64,000 nt of DNA, from contig NZ_LAIR01000002.1 of the NCBI RefSeq assembly GCF_001247745.1, positions 3,534,001 through 3,598,000 of the forward strand, in the 5' to 3' direction. The DNA is from Luteipulveratus halotolerans. GTDB lineage: Bacteria; Actinomycetota; Actinomycetes; Actinomycetales; Dermatophilaceae. The notes beneath the pieces were generated by a model. That model ran no database searches. It was not told the origin of the DNA and was given only the letters and a program-made list of their open reading frames with translations. The position numbers and the translations under genes are program-made. Positions 43,436 through 51,820 of this stretch are shown here, piece by piece (the stretch's first letter is position 1; each line of letters begins with the position of its first letter).

Positions 43436-44215
43436 ATGCACCGCTTCCTCTGGATCAGCGCCCACCCCGACCCGCAGTCGCTCACCGCGAGCCTGCGTCG
43501 CGACGCCGTCAAGCACCTCGCCGACGGCGGCCACGAGGTCGTCGAGTCCGACCTGTACGCCATGGGCTGGGACCCGGTGCTCAGTGACGCCGACCTCGGG
43601 CCGGTCGAGCCCGGACCGCTCGTCGCCCGGCAGAAGGCGGCGACGCTCGGCGGCACCCTCAGCGAGGACATCCGCATCGAGCAGGACAAGCTGCGCGCCG
43701 CCGACACGGTCATGCTGCAGTTCCCGCTGTGGTGGTACGGCGTGCCCGCGATCATGAAGGGCTGGTTCGACCGGGTGCTGACGAGCGGGTTCGCGTTCTG
43801 GCTGCGCGACCCCGCAACCGGACGGGTGCGCAAGTACGGCGACGGTGGCCTGGTCGGGCGACGCGTGCTGACGGTCGTCGCGGCCGGTGATCGTGAGACG
43901 GCGCTCGGCGCGCGTGGCATCAGCGGTCACGTCGAGGACGTCCTCTGGCCGGTGCTGCACGGCACCGTCCACTACACCGGCATGGAACCGCTGCGCCCGC
44001 ACCTCATCGCGAGCTCGGACCGGGTCGACGGCACGTCGTACGACGCCGAACGGGCGCGCCTCGTCGCTCGCCTCGACGGGCTCGACGGTGAGTCACCGAT
44101 CCCGTTCCGCACGCTCGCGAGCGGTGAGTACGACGAGCAGTCACGCCTGCGCGACGAGCACTCCCCCGATCGCACGGGTCTGGCGATCCACCGCACAACG
44201 ACCTCCCCGACCTGA
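43436..44215 (+). CDS. NAD(P)H quinone oxidoreductase (flavodoxin_2 family)
   Basis: 259 residues. The start FLWISAHPDPQSLTASLRRD binds the FMN/FAD phosphates. LQFPLWWYGVPAIMKGWFDRVLTSGFAF is the hallmark of MdaB/NQO1-type quinone reductases. It reduces quinones by two electrons and so protects against redox cycling. TAGGAG precedes the ATG. The divergent HxlR regulator probably induces it under quinone stress. Confidence 0.89.
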   Translation: MHRFLWISAHPDPQSLTASLRRDAVKHLADGGHEVVESDLYAMGWDPVLSDADLGPVEPGPLVARQKAATLGGTLSEDIRIEQDKLRAADTVMLQFPLWWYGVPAIMKGWFDRVLTSGFAFWLRDPATGRVRKYGDGGLVGRRVLTVVAAGDRETALGARGISGHVEDVLWPVLHGTVHYTGMEPLRPHLIASSDRVDGTSYDAERARLVARLDGLDGESPIPFRTLASGEYDEQSRLRDEHSPDRTGLAIHRTTTSPT

Positions 44216-44279
44216 GCGGCGAGTTCAGGCGGACAGGAACCTCGCCTGCAGACCCGCCGCGAGCCACGGGCGGCGGCCC

Positions 44280-44323
44280 CACACGCAAGCGGGCCTACCT
44301 CGCGATGGGCGCGCTTGCGTGTG
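44280..44323 (+). terminator. terminator hairpin after the quinone oxidoreductase
   Basis: CACACGCAAGCG (44280-44291) and CGCTTGCGTGTG (44312-44323) are perfectly inverted around 20 nt. It lies between convergent genes and marks the edge of the island at 44.4-47.3 kb. Confidence 0.6.
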
Positions 44324-44395
44324 TAGCCGACCGTCGACTGCGGCGGCGGGAAGCCCGCTGGGCCAGGGCCGCCTGCCACAACGAACAGCAGGGGA

Positions 44396-44830
44396 TCAGA
44401 GGGTGCGAGTCACAGCACCCTGGCTCCAGGCCTCGGCTATGCGGTCACCTCTGACCCGGAAGATGTCTACACCGACGAACAACACCGGCTCGCCCGGACG
44501 GTCCAGCGGCCATCCGGTGGCCCCAGTCCAGGTGCCGCGCCCTTCCCACCGAAACCCGAACAGTGCCTGCTCGGGTTCCATGATCGGGCCCATCAGCGTG
44601 GAGTACGTCAGGCCCTCAAACTTGTCGGTGAAGCCAGTCACCCAGTTCTTCATGTCGGCGGGCCGGCGCACGGTCCCAGGATCGATGGTCGACGTCATGT
44701 CAGGGATGTGGAGCGCGTAGTCGTCGTCGATGATGTCGAGGGCTACGGCTGGGTCCTTGTTCCACATGTCTAGCCATCCGCCCCACAGCTCGAGCGCCTG
44801 GCGCGCCTGGAGCACGTTGGGCCTGCTCAC
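44396..44830 (-). CDS. SnoaL/NTF2-like protein
   Basis: 144 residues of the cone-shaped NTF2-like fold (ALELWGGWLDMWNKDPAVALDIIDDDYALHIPD and later VLFVGVDIFRVRGDRIAEAW). SnoaL-type members cyclise polyketides or act on small ketones; many are of unknown function. It overlaps a second NTF2-like gene by 4 nt. Codon usage here is somewhat less GC-biased than in the surroundings, in line with acquisition. Confidence 0.8.
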   Translation of the reverse strand: MSRPNVLQARQALELWGGWLDMWNKDPAVALDIIDDDYALHIPDMTSTIDPGTVRRPADMKNWVTGFTDKFEGLTYSTLMGPIMEPEQALFGFRWEGRGTWTGATGWPLDRPGEPVLFVGVDIFRVRGDRIAEAWSQGAVTRTL

Positions 44831-45216
44831 GACGTCGACAGCTTGCGACTGCCGGTCACCGAGTAGACACGGTGGACCTTGCCTGTGGCGTCAAGCTGAA
44901 GGACGTCAACGCCGCCGATCGGACCAGACTCGCCGGCCACGGCGTTCCACAACGACACAGCGTGATCGTCCGCGTACAGGTGCCCTGCGTCCGTGAACGT
45001 CAGTCCGGGCCTGGCTTCGCGGAACGACGCTACGAAACCCACGAACGCTTCGGGACCGACGATCGCGTCAGTCTCCTCCGCCTGGGCGTCCGCTCCGAAG
45101 TAGCAGGTGAAGTCTTTCGACAGCAGCTCTTCGGCAACCGACGGGTCGCCGTTCCAGAGCCGGTTCCAGTTGGTCAGGGCTGACTTCGCACGCTCGGACA
45201 TCTGCCTGATCTCCAT
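44827..45216 (-). CDS. SnoaL/NTF2-like protein
   Basis: 129 residues (NWNRLWNGDPSVAEELLSKDFTCYFG; AFVGFVASFREARPGLTFTDAGH). It is coupled to the following NTF2-like gene by a 4-nt overlap. The start codon is only 5 bp from the end of the IS3 element, so its native promoter is gone. ATG 45216 or 45201 may be the start. Confidence 0.78.
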   Translation of the reverse strand: MEIRQMSERAKSALTNWNRLWNGDPSVAEELLSKDFTCYFGADAQAEETDAIVGPEAFVGFVASFREARPGLTFTDAGHLYADDHAVSLWNAVAGESGPIGGVDVLQLDATGKVHRVYSVTGSRKLSTS

Positions 45217-45255
45217 CCATTCGGGACTGCTGCACGAACAGGTGACAGTTGGTAG

Positions 45256-46155
45256 TCATGCCGCCTGATCGGCTGGCGTGGTCATGATCGTCTCGTACTC
45301 GATGGGGGTCAACTGGCCGAGGCGGTCTTGGCGTCGACGTCGGTGGTAGGTGCGTTCGGTCCAGGTGATGATCGCGATCCGCAGGTCTTCGCGGGTGTCC
45401 CAGGTGCGGCGGTTCAGGACGTTCTTCTGCAGCAGCGCGTAGAAGGACTCCATCGCGGCGTTGTCACCGGCAGCGCCGACCCGGCCCATCGACCCGGTCA
45501 GCGCGTGCTGGTTCAAGGCGTGCACGAACTTGCGTGAGCGGAACTGGCTGCCGCGGTCGGAGTGCACGATGCACCCGGTGACGTCCTGCCCCTGCGCGCG
45601 TCGCCGCGCGACGGCCGAGTCCAGGGCTGCGACCGCGAGGGCTGACCTCATCCGGTCGCTGATGGAGTAGCCCACGATCCGCCCGGAGCAGGCGTCCTTG
45701 ATCGCGCACAGATACAGCTTCCCCTCACCAGTGCGGTGCTCGGTGATGTCGGTCAGCCACACCTGGTTCGGCGCGGCGGCGGTGAAGGAGTGCCGGATCA
45801 CACCGTGCTCGTCCTCAACAGCGAGCAGGTCATCGTGCACCGGTGGCCCGGGCTTCTTGCCGTGGCTGCCGCGCTTCTTGCCGAAGACCGACCACCACGC
45901 GTTCGCCGAACAGATCCGCCACGCCGTGCGCGGCGTCATCACCTCACCCGCGCCGGCGGCCTCCACAAGCAAGTACCGGTACCCGAACTCCGGATCATCA
46001 CGGTGGGCATCGAACAACGCGTTGGCCCGGTAGGCCGCCTGCAGCTCACGACCGGTGACCGGACTGGCCAGCCAGGCGTAATACTTCTGACGGTGGAGCT
46101 TCAGGACCCGGCACGTGACCGTCACGGGAATCCCGTCAGCGGCCAGCTCACTCAC
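45256..46155 (-). CDS. IS3-family transposase OrfB
   Basis: 299 residues. HTH_21 region HRQKYYAWLASPVTG, then the rve core with Asp in VWLTDITEHRT, Asp in IVHSDRGSQFRS and Glu in AAMESFYALLQKNVLNRRTW. It overlaps OrfA by 4 nt and is in a different frame. Confidence 0.92.
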   Translation of the reverse strand: MSELAADGIPVTVTCRVLKLHRQKYYAWLASPVTGRELQAAYRANALFDAHRDDPEFGYRYLLVEAAGAGEVMTPRTAWRICSANAWWSVFGKKRGSHGKKPGPPVHDDLLAVEDEHGVIRHSFTAAAPNQVWLTDITEHRTGEGKLYLCAIKDACSGRIVGYSISDRMRSALAVAALDSAVARRRAQGQDVTGCIVHSDRGSQFRSRKFVHALNQHALTGSMGRVGAAGDNAAMESFYALLQKNVLNRRTWDTREDLRIAIITWTERTYHRRRRQDRLGQLTPIEYETIMTTPADQAA

Positions 46156-46460
46156 GAGCGGGTAGAGCCTTTTCCCGGCAGATGCGCCTGAGACAGGTAA
46201 GCCGCCGCCCGGCGCAGCACCTCGTTCTCCTGCTCAAGCAGCCGTATCCGCCGGTTGGCCTCCCGCAGGTCAGCAGACTCAGCCGTGGTCGTGCCGGGCT
46301 TGTCGCCATCATCGATCGCGGCCTGGCGCAACCACTTGTTCAACGTCATCGGGTGGACACCGAAGTCCTTAGCGACCTGCTCCAGCGTCACACCCGGCTC
46401 ACGACCTCGGGCGACGCGCACGACATCATCACGAAACTCTCGGGGGTAGGGCTTGGGCAC
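46152..46460 (-). CDS. IS3-family transposase OrfA
   Basis: 102 residues from the GTG at 46460 (PKPYPREFRDDVVRVARGRE), with GGAAGGA upstream. It has the HTH VTLEQVAKDFGVHPMTLNKWLRQA and a C-terminal coiled coil (REANRRIRLLEQENEVLRRAA). Confidence 0.9.
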   Translation of the reverse strand: MPKPYPREFRDDVVRVARGREPGVTLEQVAKDFGVHPMTLNKWLRQAAIDDGDKPGTTTAESADLREANRRIRLLEQENEVLRRAAAYLSQAHLPGKGSTRS

Positions 46461-46531
46461 AGCAACATCCTTCCAGGCCACCCTCACGGGCAAGCCAGAT
46501 CAGATGTCACCTGTTCGTGCAGCAGTCCCGA

Positions 46532-47261
46532 CCTTCCTGCAGGCACTCTTCCTCATCGGTATAGCGGAAGTGCGCCACCCCGGATTGGCCTGCATGGACG
46601 GTTGCTCCTCCGAGCCCGTCATGAGTCACCGACTCACCCGTGACTGAGCGGACGACGTCGGGGCCGGTGATGTACATCTGCGAGACGCCATCCACCACGA
46701 AGATGAAGTCGGTCAGGGCGGGCGAGTACGCGGCCCCGCCGGCGCAGGGGCCGAGCATCACCGAGATCTGCGGGATCCGTCCGGACGCACGTACGTGGCG
46801 CGCGAAGATCCCTCCGTACCCGGCGAGTGCGGTGACGCCTTCTTGAATGCGTGCACCGGCACCGTCGTTCAGCGACACCAGAGGACGGCCGGCTTGCAGG
46901 GCCAAGTCCATGACTGCGTGGATCTTCTCTGCGTGCGACTTGCCGAGCGATCCTCCAAAGATGCGGAAGTCGTGGGCGAAGCAGTACACCACCTCACCGT
47001 GGACGGTTCCCCAGCCAGTGACGACACCGTCGGTGTAGGGACGGTTCTCTTCTAGTCCGAACCCTCTGGCTTGGTGACGGCGTAGCGAGCCGATCTCGTG
47101 GAAAATGCCATCGTCGAAGAGCAGTGCGAGCCGCTCCCGTGCGGTGAGCTTGCCACGGGAGTGTTGCCGTTCCGTTGCTCCAGCACTGCCATCGCGGGCT
47201 TCCAAGCGGCGTGAGTCCAAATCGGCCAGTTTGTGCGCGTGACCGTTCTGGGATATTTGTC
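46532..47261 (-). pseudogene. acyl-CoA carboxylase beta subunit (PccB-like), truncated
   Basis: The frame reads ADLDSRRLEARDGSAGATER, then RGKLTARERLALLFDDGIFHEIG and the carboxyltransferase core up to GGATVHAGQSGVAHFRYTDEE. It then ends in the IS3 element. About 240 of some 520 residues remain; the C-terminal half is not on the other side of the IS. No good start codon survives either, because the 5' end abuts a palindromic repeat at 47262. The family carboxylates propionyl- or acetyl-CoA for fatty-acid or polyketide synthesis. Confidence 0.87.
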
Positions 47262-47350
47262 CTCGCCGAGAGGCCCACAACGCGCCGAGAGGACCACGTG
47301 TTCGGCCTCCGTGAATGGTCCTCTCGATGACTAGTGGGCCTCTCGGCGAG
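47262..47350. terminator. nested palindromes downstream of the GT4 gene
   Basis: CTCGCCGAGAGGCCCAC (47262-47278) is perfectly inverted at 47334-47350. Inside it, CGAGAGGACCA (47286-47296) is perfectly inverted at 47316-47326. The building block CCGAGAGG is shared with the structure at 21433-21490, which also follows a stop codon. Confidence 0.65.
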
Positions 47351-47355
47351 CAGGG

Positions 47356-48657
47356 TCAGGCGACGGAGGCCACCTGGGGCTCGGCGAGCGCGAACAACCG
47401 GTCGAACACCGCACCGCGGTCGAACTGCCGTGCGTGCTCGCGGGCCCGGTCGCGCTGGTAGGCCAGCCGCTCCGGCGTCCAGTCGCACACGACCTCGTCG
47501 AGCACGGCGCGCAGCGTGTCGGGCTCGTGCGGGGGTACGAGCAGGGCCGCGTCTCCCACCGCCTCGGGCACTCCCCCGGTCGGGCAGGTGATCACCGGGC
47601 CGCCTCCGGCGAGCATCGACTCGACGAGCGCGATCCCGAACGTCTCGACGAACTCCGGCTGTGCCCGGGTCGGCAGCACGAAGGCGGCGGATCCGGCCAT
47701 GAGAGAAGGCTTCTCGGCGTCGTCGACGTCGGTCAGCAGCTGCACCCGATCGCCCAGACCGGCTGCCGCGATCCGGGCGCGCACCTCGTCCTCCTGCGGT
47801 CCACGACCGGCCAGCACGAGTCGTACGCGCTCGGCAGCCCGCGACCCGGCGTACGCGTCGAGCAGGTCGTCGATGCCCTTGGCCGAGGCGATCCGCGAGA
47901 GGTAGAGGACGTAGCCGTCGCGCGAAAGCCCGCGTCTGCCAAGGACACTCGCGATGTCCGCCTCCGGGAGGTGCAGGTACGCCGAGGCGTCGACCGCAGG
48001 GTACGAGATGCTGATCCGCTCCCGGCACCGCGCCGCGAACGACGTGCCGTGCAGGGCGTCGAGCTGCTCGGCGGCCGCGACGATGAGCTGCTTGGTGTAG
48101 TCCGAGACGGCGACGCAGTGGTCGGCGCCGAGGTACACGGACAGGATCTGCGCCGCCGCGCCGAAGCGCCCCGTCTCGACGCAGTCACGCACCACGTTGG
48201 TGATGTCGGAGCCGACCGCCTCGGCGACCGTCACGACCCGGGCCGGACCGATCCGCCGCGCGACCTGCACCGCGTCGTGCACCGCGAGCGCGTGCGGGCT
48301 GAGGTAGAGCGACATCGCGACCGTGGGGACGCCGTCGCTGAACAGCTCGATGAGCCGTCCGGTGAGCCCGGCGAGGTGCCGCCCGTCGGGCACCCGGTAG
48401 TCGCCGACCGGCTCGGGCCGCTCGACGGTGATGCCCGGGCTGTAGGGCAGGACGTGGTCGAGCGGTTTGAGCGGCAGACCGGTCTCCTCGAGCCGGTCGA
48501 CGGGCCAGGTGACGATGCGCACGTCGTCGAACCCGCGGGTCAGCGCCACCTCGGCGAGGCAGCGCGCCTCACCGGAGTGGCCGCAGATCACCGGATCGGC
48601 GCGGACGACGAGCACGAGTCGTCGAGTGGGTGCGGGTGCGTGCAGGGCGATGTTCAT
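47356..48657 (-). CDS. GT4-family glycosyltransferase
   Basis: 433 residues, GT-B fold. The C-terminal domain has VLYLSRIASAKGIDDLLDAY and the GT4 motif EFVETFGIALVESMLAGGGPVITCPTGGVPE, where the first Glu contacts the nucleotide sugar. No membrane segment. Its start overlaps the stop of the GH92 mannosidase by 4 nt, so both enzymes are made together. The donor sugar cannot be told from sequence; mannose is a reasonable guess. Confidence 0.86.
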   Translation of the reverse strand: MNIALHAPAPTRRLVLVVRADPVICGHSGEARCLAEVALTRGFDDVRIVTWPVDRLEETGLPLKPLDHVLPYSPGITVERPEPVGDYRVPDGRHLAGLTGRLIELFSDGVPTVAMSLYLSPHALAVHDAVQVARRIGPARVVTVAEAVGSDITNVVRDCVETGRFGAAAQILSVYLGADHCVAVSDYTKQLIVAAAEQLDALHGTSFAARCRERISISYPAVDASAYLHLPEADIASVLGRRGLSRDGYVLYLSRIASAKGIDDLLDAYAGSRAAERVRLVLAGRGPQEDEVRARIAAAGLGDRVQLLTDVDDAEKPSLMAGSAAFVLPTRAQPEFVETFGIALVESMLAGGGPVITCPTGGVPEAVGDAALLVPPHEPDTLRAVLDEVVCDWTPERLAYQRDRAREHARQFDRGAVFDRLFALAEPQVASVA

Positions 48658-50876
48658 GCCTCACCTCCGGTGGCGTACGACGGGTCTGACGTGGACGGTG
48701 GTCGGGTGCGGGTGCCCCAGGCGGACGGCTCGGGGCCGAGCTCGACGTGCAGATGTCGGGTACGCCGCAGCTCTCGACCGGTGACCCAGGGGCGTTCGAG
48801 GGTGCGCCCGTCGGCCTGCACGGACTGGACGTACGACACCTTGCCGCCGGGCTCGACGGGCGCGAATCCCGTTGTGGTGAGTGCGATCTCGTGGTCCGGC
48901 AGCTTGACGGTCGACTCGCCGACGGCGGGCGCGCCGAGCAGGAACAGGTTCTGGCCGGCCACGGGGAACAGGCCGAGGGTGGCCCAGACGTACCAGGCGG
49001 AGAGCCCACCCGAGTCGTCGTTGCCGGGCAGCCCGCCACGCCCGGTACCGAACTGGTTCGTGACGACGGCCTGCACCACCTCGGCCGTCCGGTCCGGCCG
49101 CCCGGCGTAGTAGTACGCCCACGGCGCCTCGTAGTCGGGCTCGTTGTTGAGACCCTCAAACCTCCCGAGCGCGTAGCCGGCCTCCATCTCAGCCACCCCG
49201 GGACGGGCACCCGGCTGCGTGACCGGTGCGGCGTCGTACCCGAAGAAGCGGTCGAGCAGCGCGACGAACGCCTCGTCACCACCGGCGAGCGCGATCCGGG
49301 CGCGCATGTCGTGCAGCAGCCGGAAGCTGTAGTTCCACCGCCCACCCTCGTAGAACGTGGAGTCGACGAGCAGGCCGGTGCGTGTGTCGTACGCCGCGCG
49401 CCAGCCCTCGGCGTGCGCGCTCAGCTGTTCGGCGAGCGCGCGGTCACGCACGCGGCGGGCGATGCGGGCTGTGCAGTGGTAGGCGTAGGCGAGGTCGAGC
49501 GTGTGGCTGATCGGGTGAGCGACGCCGTGCACGAGGTAGTCCTCGCCGTACGTACGACGCAGGTCGGCCTCCAGGTGGACCATCGCCCACTCCCAGTCGA
49601 TGCCGGGCACGTCGAGGTCGCACAGGTCGGCGAGGAAGGTGTGCGCGAGCGCGCTGCCCTGCCGGGAGAACCGGTCGGCACCCTTGGCCATCCGGTAGCC
49701 GATCGGGAGGTTGCCCTCCTGCTCGCACACCGACAGCATCGACGTCGCGAGAGCGGCCGACCGGTGCGGGAACAGCGTCGTCATCAGCGGCAGCTGGGTG
49801 CGGTAGACGTCCCACAGCGTGCAGATGTCGAACGCGTACGGGCCGTCGGTCGTCCACGACGGGCTCTCGTCGGCGGCGAAGCACGGCTTGACCAGCGAGT
49901 GGTAGAGCGCGGTCGAGAAGACCGTCCGCTGATCGGCGGAGTCGGTCTGCACCTCGATGCGGCCGAGGTGGTCACGCCACGCCTGGGTCGTCTCGCGGTG
50001 TCGGCTGGTGAACCCGTGGCCGCCGACGTCGGCGAGCAGGTTGGCGTGAGCGCGCTCGGGGCCGCGCAGCGAGAACCCGAGCCGCACCTCGACCGTCTGC
50101 TCAGCGCGTGAGGGACCCATGAACATCAGCCCGAACGGCCGCAGCGTCGTCGGCCGGATGTAGTCGAAGTCCAGGCGGGTGCCGCCGGGCATCAGTCGGC
50201 GGTCGTACCAGAGCAGCTGGCGCCAGCCGGGTGCGTCGACCTCGAGGTGCACCGCCAGCGGAACGCCCTCTACGTGGATCTCGCCCTGCGCGACACCAGG
50301 TGCGAGCGTCGCGAGATGCGCCTTGAGCGGGACCGTACGGCCGTGGTCGATGGCGAGCCCACCGGTCGAGGCGTCCACGACGATGCGGGCCTGCTCGTGT
50401 GCCGGGAACGTGTAGCGGTGCACCGCCGACTTCGGGCCGACCGTGAGCTCGCACCGGATGCCGTTGCCGAGCGTCGCCGCGTAGTAGCCGGGCGTGGCCT
50501 CCTCGTCGAGCAGGTCCCACGCGGTGCCGAGGTCGTCGAGCGGTCCGAGCATCGGCGTGACCCGGAAGTAGTTGTAGTACTTGCGGATCGCGCCCGTGCC
50601 CGACTGCTGGAAGTGGGTGAACCCCGAGGCGACCGGGCCGTCGTACATCGTCGGCGGGACGCCCTCGGTGTTGAAGTCGTAGGTGCCGTAGCCGGTGGGG
50701 TACGCCCCGGAGTACGCGCACGCCGACACCATCCCGAACGGGTAGGTCGCGCCGGGGTGGGTGTTGCCGACCTGCGGCTTGGGCCACCACCAGGTGGCCG
50801 CGAGCCCTTCGGGCGCGGGCAGGTCGGTGGCGCCGGTGCCGATGAACGGGTCGACGTGGTCGTACAACGGGAGCAC
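48654..50876 (-). CDS. GH92-family alpha-mannosidase
   Basis: 740 residues. The N-terminal beta-sandwich begins DHVDPFIGTG, followed by GNTHPGATYPFGMVSACAYSG. The (alpha/alpha)6 barrel has SLWDVYRTQLPLMTTLFP-like and NEPDYEAPWAYYYAG motifs. The catalytic GLPGNDDSGGLSAWYVWATLGLFPV is intact. GH92 enzymes are Ca-dependent exo-alpha-mannosidases acting with inversion. There is no signal peptide, so it appears cytoplasmic, which is unusual because most are secreted. It leads the operon with the GT4 gene. Confidence 0.92.
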   Translation of the reverse strand: MLPLYDHVDPFIGTGATDLPAPEGLAATWWWPKPQVGNTHPGATYPFGMVSACAYSGAYPTGYGTYDFNTEGVPPTMYDGPVASGFTHFQQSGTGAIRKYYNYFRVTPMLGPLDDLGTAWDLLDEEATPGYYAATLGNGIRCELTVGPKSAVHRYTFPAHEQARIVVDASTGGLAIDHGRTVPLKAHLATLAPGVAQGEIHVEGVPLAVHLEVDAPGWRQLLWYDRRLMPGGTRLDFDYIRPTTLRPFGLMFMGPSRAEQTVEVRLGFSLRGPERAHANLLADVGGHGFTSRHRETTQAWRDHLGRIEVQTDSADQRTVFSTALYHSLVKPCFAADESPSWTTDGPYAFDICTLWDVYRTQLPLMTTLFPHRSAALATSMLSVCEQEGNLPIGYRMAKGADRFSRQGSALAHTFLADLCDLDVPGIDWEWAMVHLEADLRRTYGEDYLVHGVAHPISHTLDLAYAYHCTARIARRVRDRALAEQLSAHAEGWRAAYDTRTGLLVDSTFYEGGRWNYSFRLLHDMRARIALAGGDEAFVALLDRFFGYDAAPVTQPGARPGVAEMEAGYALGRFEGLNNEPDYEAPWAYYYAGRPDRTAEVVQAVVTNQFGTGRGGLPGNDDSGGLSAWYVWATLGLFPVAGQNLFLLGAPAVGESTVKLPDHEIALTTTGFAPVEPGGKVSYVQSVQADGRTLERPWVTGRELRRTRHLHVELGPEPSAWGTRTRPPSTSDPSYATGGEA

Positions 50877-50959
50877 CCCCTGCCTCGGACGTGCTCAGCA
50901 CGCTAGGCAGCGGATGTTTCAGCCGTGTGACCGCGCGCGACGGTCAGGTAACAGCCGGG

Positions 50960-51262
50960 TCAGGCCTCGACGCGCAGGTGCTCCAGCTCGGGCGCCGTCA
51001 TCGTCGGCGCGAACTCGGTGATGGCGTACGCGGCGACGCCGGCCCGGGTGAACGGATCGCCCTCGATCAGCCGCTCGACGGATGCACGGTCGGCGGCGCG
51101 CGCGAGGATGATGCCGCCCGTACGCGGCTCCTTGCGGCCCGACGCGAGCAGCGTGCCCGCGGCGTACTGCTCGCGCAGCCACGCGCGGTGCGCCTCCAGG
51201 TGAGGGTCCACGGCCTCGGGGCCGGCGGGATAGGTGACATCGAGGACGAAGATGTTGGCCAC
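50960..51262 (-). CDS. YciI-family protein
   Basis: 100 residues of the dimeric ferredoxin-like YciI/DGPF fold (HLEAHRAWLREQYAAGTLLASG; RLIEGDPFTRAGVAAYAITEF). The His/Asp pair resembles a putative active site, but no reaction is established. The start is GTG 51262. It diverges from the gene at 51293. Confidence 0.85.
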   Translation of the reverse strand: MANIFVLDVTYPAGPEAVDPHLEAHRAWLREQYAAGTLLASGRKEPRTGGIILARAADRASVERLIEGDPFTRAGVAAYAITEFAPTMTAPELEHLRVEA

Positions 51263-51292
51263 ACCCCATGTCTACCGGGCGAGCATGACACC

Positions 51293-51820
51293 ATGCAGGG
51301 CGTGTACCAGCCCCGCGACCTCGACACCTCGTCGTGGGACTCCTGGCAGGCCGCGCTCGTCAAGGAGATCCTCGCCCACGAGCCCGACCAGAACCTCGTC
51401 CTCATCCCGCGTGAGGGCACGTTCCCGCCGCCTCCGCCGCCGCGGCGGCCGACGTTCAGCCAGCGCCTGCGCACCCGCCACCGCGAGATGATGCCCGCGC
51501 CCGTCATCCAGGCGATGCGCGACGACAACAGTCTGCTGCTCGACCTCACCGGGCCGGCGTCGATGGGCGGCGACTACCCGTGGTCCGACGACCAGGTCGA
51601 GGCGTTGTACGACCTGGGCTGGCCGCGGCCGGTCAACGAGGGCGTCGTGGTGTTCACGATGTACCTCCCGCACTCGCCGCTGCCGCCGCGCCCCTACCTG
51701 CCGGAGCGGGTCGCCGAGCACGCCGGGTCGCTCATCACCCAGACGATGCGCGACGTCGTGTGGTCACGCACCCCGGCCGACATCGACGTCGAGACCGGCA
51801 TCGAGGGCGCACTCGACTGA
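51293..51820 (+). CDS. conserved hypothetical protein, TY-Chap/YbjN-like
   Basis: 175 residues, soluble. A Pro-rich stretch (FPPPPPPRRP) lies near residue 45. The C-terminal half (WSDDQVEALYDLGWPRP, then VFTMYLPHSPLPPR and ITQTMRDVVW) recalls the YbjN-like peptide-binding TY-Chap domains of actinobacteria. I base that on recalled pattern and it is tentative. The ATG at 51293 is chosen; it runs up to the convergent nuclease-like gene with no spacing. Confidence 0.6.
   Translation: MQGVYQPRDLDTSSWDSWQAALVKEILAHEPDQNLVLIPREGTFPPPPPPRRPTFSQRLRTRHREMMPAPVIQAMRDDNSLLLDLTGPASMGGDYPWSDDQVEALYDLGWPRPVNEGVVVFTMYLPHSPLPPRPYLPERVAEHAGSLITQTMRDVVWSRTPADIDVETGIEGALD

Larger units (their letters stand above)
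45221..46531 (-). mobile_element. IS3-family insertion sequence, 1,311 bp
   Basis: The terminal inverted repeats are perfect over 27 bp, including TGCTGCACGAACAGGTGACA. orfA and orfB overlap by 4 nt. No matching target duplication is seen at the two sides. The flanking genes do not continue across the element, so it probably mediated a deletion. Confidence 0.88.

Noticed and set aside
45221..46531. Target-site duplication of the second IS3 element
   Set aside because: The bases beyond the inverted repeats (ccat before, cctt after) do not match, so none is claimed.
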